A stretch of DNA of 64,000 bases from an uncultured Marinobacter sp. (GCF_947259545.1 NZ_CAMYMK010000008.1:62001-126000); one strand, 5' to 3'. Positions 27,236 through 36,933 are shown, counted from the first letter of the stretch. Translations and numbers: made by a program. Notes: generated by a model not told the origin, from the letters alone.

Positions 27236-29779
27236 ATGGTTTCCAGAAAAAAGACGGACAGTGATCCGCACGCCAGTCGTGAGGCGGAAAAATACGACAA
27301 CCCCATCCAGAGCCGGGAGTTCATTCTTGAGCACCTGAAAGAGCGTGGTGCCCCGGCTACTCACGAAACCCTCTGCCAGGAACTCGGGCAGAATTCCCCC
27401 GAAGGCATCGAGGCGTTGCGTCGCAGGCTGATAGCCATGTGCCGTGATGGTCAGATGATCTGCAACCGTCGCGGTGCTTATTTGCCCATTGAAGAAGCCG
27501 ATCTGGTCACGGGCCGGGTAATAGGGCACAAGGACGGTTTCGGTTTTCTGGTTCCGGATGATGGCGGCAGCGACCTGTTCCTCACCGCCCGCCAGATGCG
27601 TCAGGTATTTCATGGTGATCGGGTTGCCGCTCGGGTTGACCGTGTCGATGACAAGGGGCGCCGGGAAGGTGTGATTGTTGAGGTGCTGGAGCACAAGACC
27701 AGTCAGACCGTCGGTCGCTTCTTCCAGGAAAGTGGCATCAGCTTTGTGGTTCCGGAGAACGCCCGCATTAACCACGAGGTATTGATCCCCCAAGAGCATG
27801 GTGGTGAGGCCCGTCATGGTCAGTATGTGGTGGTGGATATTATTCGTCAGCCGACCGTGCGTACCCAGCCGTTAGGCAAGGTGGTTGAGGTACTTGGCGA
27901 GCACATGGCGCCAGGCATGGAGATCGATGTCGCTATCCGTTCCTACGATATTCCCCATAGCTGGCCGCCCGCGGTAGGCGAGCAGGTCGCGAAGATTCCG
28001 GAGGAGGTGGCGGAGAAGGACAAGACAAATCGCGTTGATATCCGCAACCTTCGCTTGGTCACCATCGATGATGAAACTGCCCGGGACTTTGATGACGCGG
28101 TTTACTGCGAACCCCGGGCCCGTGGTGGTTACCGGTTGCTGGTCGCGATTGCCGATGTCTCCCATTACGTGCGGCCGGAAACGCCGCTGGACGAGGAAGC
28201 CGTCAATCGCAGTACCTCTGTGTATTTTCCGGATCACGTGGTACCGATGCTGCCAGAAAAGCTGTCCAATGGTCTGTGCTCCCTGAATCCGGGGGTGGAT
28301 CGTCTGTGCATGGTGGCTGATATGACCATCAGTGCCGCGGGCAATATCAGCAGCTACAGCTTCTATCAGGCGGTCATGTACAGCCATGCGCGTCTTACCT
28401 ACAACAAGGTGAGCGACATGCTGACTCAGCCGGATACCGAATCCGGCTACCGTTTGTGTGAGCAATACGCCCACGTGCTGCCGCAATTGCACAACCTTTA
28501 CGGTCTATACCAATTGCTGCGCAAGGCACGTACCGAGCGTGGAGCCATTGATTTCGAAACCACCGAAACCAAGATTGTTTTTGATGCCAACCGGAAGATT
28601 GAAGAGATTGTTCCGGTGCAGCGCAACGAAGCCCACAAGATCATTGAAGAGTGCATGCTGTGCGCCAACGTCGCCACGGCCCGCTTCCTCAAGAAATACA
28701 AATTGCCGGCCCTGTATCGCGTTCATGATGGTCCTTCGGAGGAGCGCCTGAATGCCGTTCGGTTGTTCCTGGCAGAGCTGGGACTGCAGTTGGGTGGCGG
28801 TGACAGCCCGACCTCCGCGGACTACCAGGCTCTGCTTTCTGAGATTGCGGATCGCTCGGACGCCAACGTGATCCAGACGGTCATGTTGAGATCCCTGAGT
28901 CAGGCGGTCTACAGCCCGGAGGAAAGCGGTCACTTTGGCCTGGGCTTTGCCAGCTATGCCCACTTTACCTCGCCCATTCGCCGATATCCGGATTTGATCG
29001 CCCACAGGGCCATCAAATCCATCGTGCATGGCGAGAAACCAGCGAAGGATGTGGTCAAGCCGCCCAAGCTGGACCCGGAGCTGGCTGAATACCCCTATGA
29101 CTATGCGAGCATGGAACGGCTTGGTGAGCATACTTCCATGGCCGAGCGCCGGGCGGACGACGCCACTCGTGATGTCATGGCCTGGCTCAAGTGTGAATAC
29201 CTCAGCGATCACGTAGGTGAAGAGTTTGATGGCGTGATAGCCGCCGTGGTGCCTTTTGGCTTCTTTGTGGAGTTGTCTGGCGTCTATATTGAAGGGTTGG
29301 TTCATGTTTCAACCCTCAGCGGTGATTTCTTCCACCATGATGCAGCCAAGCATCGTCTGATCGGAGAGCGCACCGCCCAGAGTTTCCGGCTCGGCGACGA
29401 GGTCCGCGTTAAGGTGGTCCGTGTTGGCATGGAAGATCGCAAAATTGACCTTGAGCTGATCAGTGAGCCCCGTCATCGTCAGGCCGACAGGGATGCGCTG
29501 GATTTGACTCGGAAGGAGCCTCGTGGCAAAGCGAAAGGGCGAGGCAAGGGTGCGGGAAGGGATGGTAAGCCCAAGTCCCGGTCGGATTCCCGAGAGAAGG
29601 CGTCGCCCAAAAAACGCCCGGCCAAAGCCGCAGGTGACAAGCCCAAAGGCAAGCCGGCGGCGAGCGAGAAGGGGTCAAGTAATGAGCCGATGTCGGCAAG
29701 GGACGAGCTCGTGGCTCAGGCGGCCAAGCTGGCCCTTGGCAAGGATAAAAAACGGAAATCCCGCAAGTCAGGAAAATAA
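27236..29779 (+). CDS. rnr: Ribonuclease R
   Basis: RNase R is the processive 3'-5' exoribonuclease that degrades structured RNA and helps quality control. The 847-residue protein has an N-terminal helix-turn-helix-like region, cold-shock domains (GRVIGHKDGFGFLVPDDGG), an RNB catalytic domain with the metal-binding DDETARDFDDAVYCEPRARG and SPIRRYPDLIAHR, an S1 domain (FDGVIAAVVPFGFFVEL) and a lysine-rich tail of about 90 residues ending KKRKSRKSGK. It is followed four bases later by rlmB, the conserved arrangement. Confidence 0.97.
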   Translation: MVSRKKTDSDPHASREAEKYDNPIQSREFILEHLKERGAPATHETLCQELGQNSPEGIEALRRRLIAMCRDGQMICNRRGAYLPIEEADLVTGRVIGHKDGFGFLVPDDGGSDLFLTARQMRQVFHGDRVAARVDRVDDKGRREGVIVEVLEHKTSQTVGRFFQESGISFVVPENARINHEVLIPQEHGGEARHGQYVVVDIIRQPTVRTQPLGKVVEVLGEHMAPGMEIDVAIRSYDIPHSWPPAVGEQVAKIPEEVAEKDKTNRVDIRNLRLVTIDDETARDFDDAVYCEPRARGGYRLLVAIADVSHYVRPETPLDEEAVNRSTSVYFPDHVVPMLPEKLSNGLCSLNPGVDRLCMVADMTISAAGNISSYSFYQAVMYSHARLTYNKVSDMLTQPDTESGYRLCEQYAHVLPQLHNLYGLYQLLRKARTERGAIDFETTETKIVFDANRKIEEIVPVQRNEAHKIIEECMLCANVATARFLKKYKLPALYRVHDGPSEERLNAVRLFLAELGLQLGGGDSPTSADYQALLSEIADRSDANVIQTVMLRSLSQAVYSPEESGHFGLGFASYAHFTSPIRRYPDLIAHRAIKSIVHGEKPAKDVVKPPKLDPELAEYPYDYASMERLGEHTSMAERRADDATRDVMAWLKCEYLSDHVGEEFDGVIAAVVPFGFFVELSGVYIEGLVHVSTLSGDFFHHDAAKHRLIGERTAQSFRLGDEVRVKVVRVGMEDRKIDLELISEPRHRQADRDALDLTRKEPRGKAKGRGKGAGRDGKPKSRSDSREKASPKKRPAKAAGDKPKGKPAASEKGSSNEPMSARDELVAQAAKLALGKDKKRKSRKSGK

Positions 29780-29782
29780 TCA

Positions 29783-30520
29783 GTGTCCGGAGAATTCATA
29801 TTTGGTTGGCATGTGGTTGAGGCTGTCCTCAAGCGCGAGCCGGAGCGGCTGCAGCAGGTCTGGATACAGACCGGGCGTCAGGACAAGCGGGTAAAAGGCA
29901 TTACTTCCGCTCTTGAGGAGCTCGGTGTTCGCTGGAGCGTGGTGCACCGGAAGGAGCTGGATGAAAAGGTGTCCGGTGTCCACCAGGGGATAGTGGCCGC
30001 GGTGTCGGAAAGCCGCGAGTGGGGCGAAGATGATCTGATGGCCATGCTGGCCGGGTCCGATAAGCCACCGTTTCTGCTGGTGCTGGATGGTGTCACCGAT
30101 CCTCATAACCTGGGCGCCTGCATGCGAACGGCGGATGCCGTCGGTGTGCAGGCCGTGATTGTTCCCAAGGATAAATCGGCAACCCTGACGCCTGTGGCCC
30201 GCAAGGTCGCCTGTGGTGCAGCGGAAACCGTGCCCTTTGTGCGAGTGACCAACCTGGCGCGCTGTCTGAGAACCCTGAAGGATGAGGGGGTGTGGCTGAT
30301 TGGTACCGCCGGCGAGGCTGACAGTACTTTGTATCAGGCTAACTTCACCGGTGCCGTGGCCCTGGTGATGGGGGCTGAGGGCAAGGGGATGCGGCGGCTG
30401 ACCCGGGAACATTGCGACGCCCTGATCAACATTCCGATGCTGGGCCATGTGGACAGCCTGAATGTCTCCGTGGCGACTGGGGTCTGTCTATACGAAGCGC
30501 TGCGTCAGAGGCTTGCATAG
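29783..30520 (+). CDS. rlmB: 23S rRNA (guanosine-2251-2'-O)-methyltransferase
   Basis: RlmB methylates G2251 in the peptidyl-transferase P-loop of 23S rRNA. The 245-residue SpoU-family protein carries all three motifs: [31 protein letters not shown] and [18 protein letters not shown]. The GTG start at 29783 gives [15 protein letters not shown], standard for the family. It is in the rnr-rlmB-rpsF order of Pseudomonas. The start of the rpsF promoter overlaps its 3' end. Confidence 0.96.
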   Translation: MSGEFIFGWHVVEAVLKREPERLQQVWIQTGRQDKRVKGITSALEELGVRWSVVHRKELDEKVSGVHQGIVAAVSESREWGEDDLMAMLAGSDKPPFLLVLDGVTDPHNLGACMRTADAVGVQAVIVPKDKSATLTPVARKVACGAAETVPFVRVTNLARCLRTLKDEGVWLIGTAGEADSTLYQANFTGAVALVMGAEGKGMRRLTREHCDALINIPMLGHVDSLNVSVATGVCLYEALRQRLA

Positions 30521-30541
30521 AACTCCCGACACGCCTAGAAT
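30513..30541 (+). promoter_or_regulatory. Sigma-70 type promoter for the rpsF operon
   Basis: TTGCAT (30513-30518) and TAGAAT (30536-30541) are separated by exactly 17 bases. The -35 box lies in the last codons of rlmB. Transcription would start near 30548, giving a leader of about 205 nt before rpsF. Confidence 0.6.
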
Positions 30542-30592
30542 ACGGCACCCCTTTTTATAGGGGCGGTGTTGTATTGTCTGAATTCCGGGCAG
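30542..30592 (+). promoter_or_regulatory. Structured leader of rpsF, possible S6:S18 control element
   Basis: Just after the promoter, a hairpin forms from GCACCCC and GGGGCGGTG with a T/A-rich loop, extended by AATAC/GTATT. The leader as a whole is about 205 nt, long for a gene that needs only a ribosome-binding site. Bacterial rpsF leaders are known to bind the S6:S18 complex for autoregulation; whether this hairpin has the required bulge I cannot decide by eye. Confidence 0.35.
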
Positions 30593-30752
30593 CAACATGA
30601 CGCTTTTGATCGGGCCTTTCTGTAACGCCTTATTGATAAAGCAAAAAGAAACCGGCAGCGTGACTGCCACCTCCTTGCTTTCATATTTAGCGACGGTGGG
30701 TGCTTCATACCCCTCGTTAAAAAGGAAGCTGTTTAAACCGTAGGGAGAACTC

Positions 30753-31172
30753 ATGCGTCACTACGAAATCGTTTTTATGGTACACCCGGATCAGAGCGAG
30801 CAGGTGCCCGCGATGATCGAGCGTTATACCAACGTCATCACTGAAGATGGCGGCAAGGTACATCGCCTGGAAGATTGGGGCCGTCGTCATCTGGCATACC
30901 CGATCAACAAGATCCACAAGGCTCATTACGTGCTGCTGAACGCTGAATGTTCACAGGCCGCTATGGACGAGCTGACCCACAACTTCCGGTTTAACGATGC
31001 CATCATCCGTGACCTGATTCTGCGTCGCGATGAAGCTGTTACCGATCTGTCTCCGATGAAAGCCGCCGAGTCCCGTGAGGACCGTCGTTCTGGTGGAGAT
31101 GAGCGTCCGGCACGTCGTCCGGCCGAATCTGACGAGCGTCAGAAGGCTGAGACCCAGGACGAAGAAGAGTAA
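30753..31172 (+). CDS. rpsF: 30S ribosomal protein S6
   Basis: This 139-residue bS6 protein starts [18 protein letters not shown] and has the family strands [25 protein letters not shown] (around 36-60) and the acidic, charged C-terminal tail seen in gammaproteobacterial S6. It binds S18 and helps build the 30S platform. It leads rpsF-rpsR-membrane protein-rplI, with a GGGAG site before the ATG. Confidence 0.97.
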   Translation: MRHYEIVFMVHPDQSEQVPAMIERYTNVITEDGGKVHRLEDWGRRHLAYPINKIHKAHYVLLNAECSQAAMDELTHNFRFNDAIIRDLILRRDEAVTDLSPMKAAESREDRRSGGDERPARRPAESDERQKAETQDEEE

Positions 31173-31197
31173 TTAACCGGAGTTGAGGAGTTAAGTT

Positions 31198-31428
31198 ATG
31201 GCTCGTTTTTTCAGACGTCGTAAGTTCTGCCGCTTCACGGCAGAAGGTGTTAAAGAGATCGATTACAAGGATCTGGACACCCTGAAAGGTTATATCACTG
31301 AAACCGGCAAGATCGTGCCCAGCCGCATTACCGGCACCAAAGCACGTTATCAGCGTCAGCTGGCTACCGCTGTCAAGCGTGCCCGCTACCTGGCTCTGCT
31401 GCCGTACTCGGACAGCCACGATAACTAA
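31198..31428 (+). CDS. rpsR: 30S ribosomal protein S18
   Basis: This 76-residue bS18 protein starts [13 protein letters not shown] and contains [20 protein letters not shown] and the RNA-binding [20 protein letters not shown]. It forms a dimer with S6 on the 30S platform. It lies 25 bases after rpsF with a GAGGAG site. Confidence 0.98.
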   Translation: MARFFRRRKFCRFTAEGVKEIDYKDLDTLKGYITETGKIVPSRITGTKARYQRQLATAVKRARYLALLPYSDSHDN

Positions 31429-31454
31429 TTAACAGATAAACAGGACTTGGGACC

Positions 31455-32321
31455 ATGCGTGCACTGGCACAATTTGTAATGCGCGGTCCCCTGCAGGCAG
31501 GCGGGGTTGCTGCAGTTGCTACTGCGATACCCCTGCTGTTCTGGGTTGGAGCTGCCGTTATCGGCCTGGTGATTCTCAGGTTGGGTATCGGCCAGGGACT
31601 GAATATCGGTCTCTGGGCATTGCTTCCGGCACTGGGCTGGAGCTGGTTCGGGCAGGACCCGACAGCGCTGGCGGTATTGCTCGAAGTGATGCTGATGGCC
31701 TCCATTCTCAGAGTATCTCTGTCCTGGGAAAGAGCCCTTCTTGGAGGGAGCTTTCTGGCGATTGTCACAGGGCTGATGTTGCCTGTGATGTACCCGGGGT
31801 TGCTGGATGATCTGGTCCGCACCGGGGTCAGTTTTTACGAACAATACAATGCCGAGGTGGCCCGCAGTCTGGGCGATGAGCTGGAGACAGTCATTCGGGA
31901 CACCATGAATGCCAGCATGGCAGGTACCTACCTGGTAACAGGTGTGGCGATGACCATGTTGGCAAGATCCTGGCAGGCCGGGCTTTATAATCCCGGCGGT
32001 TTCCGGAAAGAGTTTCATGCTTTTCGGCTGTCACCCCCGGTGGCTGTGCTGTGCGCAGTGACCATGGTGGTAGGGCCTCTTCTGGGGCTGAACACGATGT
32101 TGCTCGGATGGGCTGCGGGCATGCCGCTTTTTGTTGCGGCGCTGGCGCTTGTTCACGGTGTGGTTGGTCGTAAAGGTCTGAGTGGTCAGTGGCTGGTGCT
32201 GTTTTACATCGCACTGGTGCTTCTGGGCCCAAGCCTGATGATTCTGTTGGTGTTTCTGGCGTTTGTGGATAGCTGGCTGGATATCCGGGGGCGAATCAAG
32301 CCCGCCGGGCCGGCTGAATAA
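31455..32321 (+). CDS. Multi-pass membrane protein between rpsR and rplI
   Basis: This 288-residue protein is hydrophobic throughout, about seven or eight membrane segments, with a more polar stretch near residues 120-145 ([19 protein letters not shown]). It is reminiscent of DUF2232/YybS-type membrane proteins, though I cannot confirm the family. In Pseudomonas a membrane gene of similar size also sits between rpsR and rplI (PA4933), so the location is conserved. The 27-base and 20-base gaps to its neighbours show it is co-transcribed with ribosomal protein genes. Its function is unknown. Confidence 0.8.
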   Translation: MRALAQFVMRGPLQAGGVAAVATAIPLLFWVGAAVIGLVILRLGIGQGLNIGLWALLPALGWSWFGQDPTALAVLLEVMLMASILRVSLSWERALLGGSFLAIVTGLMLPVMYPGLLDDLVRTGVSFYEQYNAEVARSLGDELETVIRDTMNASMAGTYLVTGVAMTMLARSWQAGLYNPGGFRKEFHAFRLSPPVAVLCAVTMVVGPLLGLNTMLLGWAAGMPLFVAALALVHGVVGRKGLSGQWLVLFYIALVLLGPSLMILLVFLAFVDSWLDIRGRIKPAGPAE

Positions 32322-32341
32322 AGCACGAAGAGGTTAACGAG

Positions 32342-32788
32342 ATGGAAGTTATTCTGCTCGAGAAAGTAGCAAACCTTGGTTCACTGGGTGACAAGGTCAA
32401 GGTAAAGGCCGGTTACGGTCGTAATTTTCTGCTGCCATACGGCAAAGCTGTTGCAGCCACTGCTGAAAACCTGAAGGCCTTTGAAGAGCGCCGCGCAGAA
32501 CTGGAAAAGGTTGCCGCTGAAAAGCTGGCTACTGCCCAGACTCGTGCCGAAGCTCTGGAAGGCGCTTCCTTCACCATCGCCTCCAAGGCAGGTGAAGAAG
32601 GCAAGCTGTTCGGTTCAATCGGTGTGCGCGACATTGCTGACGCTATCACTGCTGGCGGTACTGAAGTCGAGAAGAGCGAAGTTCGTCTGCCTGAAGGTCC
32701 GCTGCGCGTGACCGGCGAGTACGACATCGAGCTGCAACTGCACTCTGACGTTACCGTTAATATCAAGCTGGTTGTTGTCGCCGAGTAA
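32342..32788 (+). CDS. rplI: 50S ribosomal protein L9
   Basis: This 148-residue bL9 protein begins [20 protein letters not shown] and continues [16 protein letters not shown], the N-terminal rRNA-binding domain, then a long connecting helix and the C-terminal domain. It is the last gene of the rpsF operon; a GC-rich hairpin follows at 32886. Confidence 0.98.
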   Translation: MEVILLEKVANLGSLGDKVKVKAGYGRNFLLPYGKAVAATAENLKAFEERRAELEKVAAEKLATAQTRAEALEGASFTIASKAGEEGKLFGSIGVRDIADAITAGGTEVEKSEVRLPEGPLRVTGEYDIELQLHSDVTVNIKLVVVAE

Positions 32789-32885
32789 TCGGAGACGGCG
32801 GTGTGGCAGTCCGGCGTCTCAGCCGGAGTGTTGACACGGCCAGTGGCACAGGCAGGGGTTCCGGGTTGTTCGGAACCTCCGCTGT

Positions 32886-32928
32886 ACAGGCCCGGTCCGC
32901 GCAAGCGGTTCCGGGCCTGTTGCTTTCT
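32886..32928 (+). terminator. Terminator-like hairpin after rplI
   Basis: ACAGGCCCGG (32886-32895) pairs with CCGGGCCTGT (32911-32920); inside, CCGC-GCAA-GCGG forms a GNRA tetraloop cap. Only a weak T-rich tract (TGCTTTCT) follows, so termination may be partial, letting some transcripts reach dnaB. Confidence 0.6.
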
Positions 32929-33015
32929 GATATGATCTTCTATTTGCAGCCCTCCCATCGCGGATGTAATAGGCTTAAACTGTCGCGGAAATGATCCTTA
33001 ACTGAAGATGTGTTC

Positions 33016-34422
33016 ATGGCCAATCCCAATCTCAAGCCCGCAAAAACAGATATAGAAACCAGCCGGATCAAGGTGCCGCCTCATTCCGTCGAAGCCGAAC
33101 AGGCTGTTCTTGGTGGATTGATGCTGGATAACCGCCGGTTTGATGAAATCAGTGAGGTTATTTCAGCCGCTGACTTCTACCGCCAGGACCATCGACTGAT
33201 CTTTGCTGCGGTGGAGCGCCTTGCCAGCGAGAGCGAACCGCTGGATGTGGTTACCCTGGCAGAGTTCCTGGAGCGTGCGGGTGATATCGAGGACGCCGGC
33301 GGGCTGTCCTATCTGGCGGAAATGGCTGAAAAAACGCCGGGTGCCGCGAATATCCGGGCCTATGCGGACATTGTCCGGGAGCGTTCCATCTTACGCCAGC
33401 TGGTGGAGGTGTCCGGCAAGATTTCCGATTCGGCGTTCAATCCCCTCGGGCGTAACAGCAATGAGATCCTGGACGAAGCCGAGCGCAATGTTTTCCAGAT
33501 TGCCGAGTCTCGAGTAAAAGAGGGATCTGGGCCCCAGGCCATTAACCCGATACTGACCAAGACCCTGGGGCGTATTGAAGAGCTGTTTGAGTCCGGTGAG
33601 CAGACCACGGGCCTGACCACCGGTTTCCGGGATCTGGATGATCAGACCTCCGGTATGCAGCCCGCAGACCTGATTATTGTGGCGGGGCGTCCGTCCATGG
33701 GTAAGACCACCTTTGCCATGAACATTGTGGAGAATGCCCTGATCAGTACCGGCACGCCGGTCCTGGTATTCAGTATGGAAATGCCGGCAGATGCTCTGGC
33801 CATGCGTATGCTCTCTTCCCTGGGGCGAATCGACCAGACCAAAGTGCGGGGTGGCAAGCTGGAAGAGGACGATTGGCCGCGATTGACCTCGGCGGTGAGC
33901 CTGCTGAAAGACAAGCCGCTCTATATCGATGATACCCCGGGCCTGAGTCCCACTGAAATGCGCTCTCGGGCCCGCCGGATTGCTCGTGAGAACGATGGCA
34001 AAATCGGTCTGATCATGGTGGATTACCTTCAGTTGATGCGGGTGCCGGGCAACACCGAAGGCCGGACGGCGGAGATTTCGGAAATCTCCCGCTCTCTGAA
34101 GGGGATTGCGAAAGAGCTCAGTTGCCCCGTAGTGGCCCTGTCCCAGCTGAACCGGAGTCTGGAACAGCGTCCCAACAAACGTCCGGTCAACTCGGACCTG
34201 CGGGAATCCGGCGCGATCGAGCAGGATGCTGACGTCATCATGTTTGTGTACCGGGATGAGGTCTACAACGAAGACACCCCGGACAAGGGCATCGCCGAGA
34301 TTATCATCGGCAAGCAGCGTAACGGTCCGATCGGGACTATACGCCTGGCGTTTATCGGCAAGTACACCAAGTTCGAAGACTTGGCCCATGGGGATTACGG
34401 CGATTATGGTGGTGATTACTGA
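33016..34422 (+). CDS. dnaB: Replicative DNA helicase
   Basis: DnaB is the hexameric 5'-3' helicase at the replication fork. The 468-residue protein has the N-terminal domain opening VPPHSVEAEQAVLGGLMLDN, the Walker A motif AGRPSMGKTTFAMN, Walker B IMVDYLQLM and the DLRESGAIEQDADVIMF segment. No intein interrupts it. I use the ATG at 33016; a GTG two codons earlier is possible. Its stop TGA shares a base with the alr start. Confidence 0.97.
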   Translation: MANPNLKPAKTDIETSRIKVPPHSVEAEQAVLGGLMLDNRRFDEISEVISAADFYRQDHRLIFAAVERLASESEPLDVVTLAEFLERAGDIEDAGGLSYLAEMAEKTPGAANIRAYADIVRERSILRQLVEVSGKISDSAFNPLGRNSNEILDEAERNVFQIAESRVKEGSGPQAINPILTKTLGRIEELFESGEQTTGLTTGFRDLDDQTSGMQPADLIIVAGRPSMGKTTFAMNIVENALISTGTPVLVFSMEMPADALAMRMLSSLGRIDQTKVRGGKLEEDDWPRLTSAVSLLKDKPLYIDDTPGLSPTEMRSRARRIARENDGKIGLIMVDYLQLMRVPGNTEGRTAEISEISRSLKGIAKELSCPVVALSQLNRSLEQRPNKRPVNSDLRESGAIEQDADVIMFVYRDEVYNEDTPDKGIAEIIIGKQRNGPIGTIRLAFIGKYTKFEDLAHGDYGDYGGDY

Positions 34423-35501
34423 TGCCGCGAAGTACCGTTGCCCGCATTGACCCGGAGGCCTTGCGCCACAATTACCGGTTGGCCTGTGAGCGTGCGGGTT
34501 CCGCCCGGGCCATGGCGGTGATCAAGGCCGATGGTTACGGTCATGGTATCCGGCAGGTTGCCAGAGCATTGGCCGGTGAGGCACCCCGCTACGGCGTTGC
34601 CTGTCTTGAAGAAGCGATGGCCGTTCGTGAGGAGGGACTTACCCATCCTGTGGTGATGCTGCAAGGGACCCATGCGCCGGAAGACGTGGCTCTCTGCGCG
34701 CATCAGGGCTTCCAGCCGGTCATGCACAGTGATTACCAGCTGGCGTGGCTGAGAGAGGCCCAGGCCATTCCGAATTTCTGGCTGAAAGTGAACACCGGTA
34801 TGAATCGGCTCGGGTTTTCGGCCGATGATCTGGCGGGGAGAGTGGAGCCCTTGCTGTCATCACCAGACACCCGGTCCGCGCTGCAAGGCTTTGTCACGCA
34901 CTTTGCGTGCGCCGATGACCATCACAGCAGCTTTACGCTGGCGCAAACGCAGCGTTTCAAAGCGGCCGTCTCGGCCTGGCCACAGCTTGAGAGAAGCGTT
35001 GGGAATTCCGCTGCGCACTTTTTCCCTGGCCAGGAGCTGTTTGACTGGAGCCGCCCGGGCATCATGCTTTATGGTGCGTCTCCGGTCCTCGGTGTGACCG
35101 GGCCCGAACTGGGCCTGAGAGCGGCGATGACGCTGGAAGCTCCGTTAATTGCCCGGCGTGTACTTAAGGCGGGTGACAGTGTTGGGTATGGTTGTTCCTG
35201 GGTTGCGGAAAAAGAGACGCCGATGGGGATAGTCGCTGTGGGTTATGGTGATGGTTACCCTCGCCATGCCGGGACAGGGACGCCAGCAGCGGTAAATGGG
35301 AAACGTATCCGCCTGATTGGCCGGGTGTCCATGGATATGCTGGCGGTGGACCTGTCGGAGGCGCCAGAGGCTCAGGCCGGGGATCGGGTAGAGTTATGGG
35401 GCAATCGGGTTAGTGTGGATGAAGTCGCCACGCATGCCGGCACCATCGCCTATGAACTCCTGACGGGAGTAACAGCCCGGGTGCCCAGGCTGTACCCGTA
35501 A
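34422..35501 (+). CDS. alr: Alanine racemase
   Basis: Alr interconverts L- and D-alanine for peptidoglycan synthesis using pyridoxal phosphate. The 359-residue protein carries the PLP lysine in AVIKADGYGHG, the substrate motif VNTGMNRLGF, the catalytic tyrosine in SVGYGCSW and the conserved VGYGDGYPRH and GRVSMDMLAVD. The dnaB-alr overlap (TGATG) matches the Pseudomonas order. Confidence 0.96.
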   Translation: MPRSTVARIDPEALRHNYRLACERAGSARAMAVIKADGYGHGIRQVARALAGEAPRYGVACLEEAMAVREEGLTHPVVMLQGTHAPEDVALCAHQGFQPVMHSDYQLAWLREAQAIPNFWLKVNTGMNRLGFSADDLAGRVEPLLSSPDTRSALQGFVTHFACADDHHSSFTLAQTQRFKAAVSAWPQLERSVGNSAAHFFPGQELFDWSRPGIMLYGASPVLGVTGPELGLRAAMTLEAPLIARRVLKAGDSVGYGCSWVAEKETPMGIVAVGYGDGYPRHAGTGTPAAVNGKRIRLIGRVSMDMLAVDLSEAPEAQAGDRVELWGNRVSVDEVATHAGTIAYELLTGVTARVPRLYP

Positions 35502-35514
35502 GTCAGAAGGCGGC

Positions 35515-35877
35515 TCAGGCAGCCTCAGTTTCCGGCTCGTGGATGATTTCTTCGACGAAGTCCAGAATAGAGTGCAGGCTACGGTCATCGAGCTTTTTCA
35601 GCACCTTGTGAATGACCATCTTGCTGCCTTTGAGCATGCTGCCAATGCCCATTTTGGCCATGCTCATCATCATGTTGCCGGCGTTGAGGCGTCGCAGGGG
35701 CTCAAGGAAGAAAAAGTCGAGCCCTTCTTCGGTCATCTCCACAATCAGGTTGTAGAGCTTATCGATGGCTTCCTTGTCGGCCTTGCTCCGTCCGCGAAGT
35801 TCTTCAACGGTCAACAGGGCGCGTGTGCGTAGTTCATCGGGAATCGGTGCAACAATGTGGCTTTGTTGTTTCAACAT
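35515..35877 (-). CDS. Small helical protein of unknown function
   Basis: I do not recognise a family. The 120-residue product has no signal peptide and is predicted by eye to be almost wholly helical. A central methionine- and glycine-rich segment, NAGNMMMSMAKMGIGSML, lies between charged helices (RSKADKEAIDKLYNLIVEM before it, VLKKLDDRSLHSILDFVEEI after it). It converges on alr with a 13-base gap and diverges from the NAD-binding gene at 36021. It has normal codon use for the region, which supports a real gene. Confidence 0.7.
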   Translation of the reverse strand: MLKQQSHIVAPIPDELRTRALLTVEELRGRSKADKEAIDKLYNLIVEMTEEGLDFFFLEPLRRLNAGNMMMSMAKMGIGSMLKGSKMVIHKVLKKLDDRSLHSILDFVEEIIHEPETEAA

Positions 35878-36020
35878 GACAGTTCCTGTTGTTGTATGCT
35901 CTTCAGGTTCGGATTGGCTCAGTTGCGTAGTATTGTATGGCGGTTACCCGCAGTGCCATTGGCTTGATCGTTATCGGGTGACCGTCACATAAGTGATATT
36001 TCGGGAGGCGTGGGACGCTT

Positions 36021-36899
36021 GTGCATGTTGTTGTAGTTCACGATTACGGTCCATTGGGCAGGCTATTGCTGGAGCGGTTGCGGGATACACCGCTCTATAT
36101 CAGTCCGTTGCTGGTAAGCGACCTGGACAAGGCGGACCTGTCTGCCCTGGAAGAATGGATTCCTGCGGATACGGATCTGATCGTCAATGCCCTGTGGCTG
36201 ACGGATCCTGAAGCAGCAGAACGCGATCCCGAAGGTGTCCGCAAGGCCGCCTTTTCCCTGCCAATAGCGTTGGCGGAATTCGCCCGTGACCGCGACATGG
36301 CGCTGTTGCAGCTGTCCTCCTGTTACGTTTTTGATGGTCGCAAGCAGAATGCGTATATTTCCTCCAATCCCGGCCATCCCTGCAATGAATTGGGTAACTG
36401 GCAATGGGAGTGTGAGCAGGCTCTGAGAACGCTGTTACCCCGCCACATTATTCTACGCACCGGCTGGAGCCTCGGGCGCTTCATTCGCAAAGTACAGCAG
36501 GAAACGGGGCCGGGAGATACCTTGCGGTTGCCGGGCCGCTGCCGGGGACAGCCGGTCACGGTTCGGGACCTGGCCAGGGTGATGAAGGCGGTGATCCTGC
36601 AGCTGGATTGTGGCGCAGAAGTGTGGGGCACCTATCAATACGCCGGCGCAGAAGAAATCTCCCTCTACGAACTCGGGCTGGCAATTGCCGGTTTAGCGGG
36701 GATTCCCAGCGGTATTCGGGTGGTGGATGAAATGCCCGACTGGGGCGCACTGGAGCCGGCCAACGCTACCCTGATCTGCACAAAAATCCGCAATACGTTT
36801 GGTATCAAGCAGCTGCCTTGGCGCTCGGGATTGTCAGATGAGCTGGATGCTCTGTCATTGGTTGCCGGCAAGCAGGCCACGGACTCGCCGGCCCACTGA
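36021..36899 (+). CDS. RmlD-like NAD(P)-dependent sugar nucleotide reductase family protein
   Basis: This 292-residue protein resembles the RmlD (dTDP-4-dehydrorhamnose reductase) branch of extended short-chain dehydrogenases. It starts with HVVVVHDYGPLGRLLLERL, a shortened nucleotide-binding strand in which the classical GxxGxxG is not intact, then LIVNALWL, QLSSCYVFDGRK (SSxxVFDG is an RmlD hallmark) and TGWSLGR. A clear catalytic YxxxK is not visible, as YVFDGRK is followed by NAYISSNPGHPCNELGNWQWE. A true reductase role is therefore doubtful. It starts with GTG and no rhamnose genes are nearby. Confidence 0.7.
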   Translation: MHVVVVHDYGPLGRLLLERLRDTPLYISPLLVSDLDKADLSALEEWIPADTDLIVNALWLTDPEAAERDPEGVRKAAFSLPIALAEFARDRDMALLQLSSCYVFDGRKQNAYISSNPGHPCNELGNWQWECEQALRTLLPRHIILRTGWSLGRFIRKVQQETGPGDTLRLPGRCRGQPVTVRDLARVMKAVILQLDCGAEVWGTYQYAGAEEISLYELGLAIAGLAGIPSGIRVVDEMPDWGALEPANATLICTKIRNTFGIKQLPWRSGLSDELDALSLVAGKQATDSPAH

Positions 36900-36911
36900 G
36901 TGACAGTGGGC
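36891..36911. terminator. Hairpin at convergent gene ends
   Basis: GCCCACTG and CAGTGGGC flank the stop codon of the RmlD-like gene. There is no T-run, so it may slow rather than end transcription between this gene and the convergent anr. Confidence 0.3.
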
Positions 36912-36933
36912 GGCTACATAGCGGTGATCTTTA

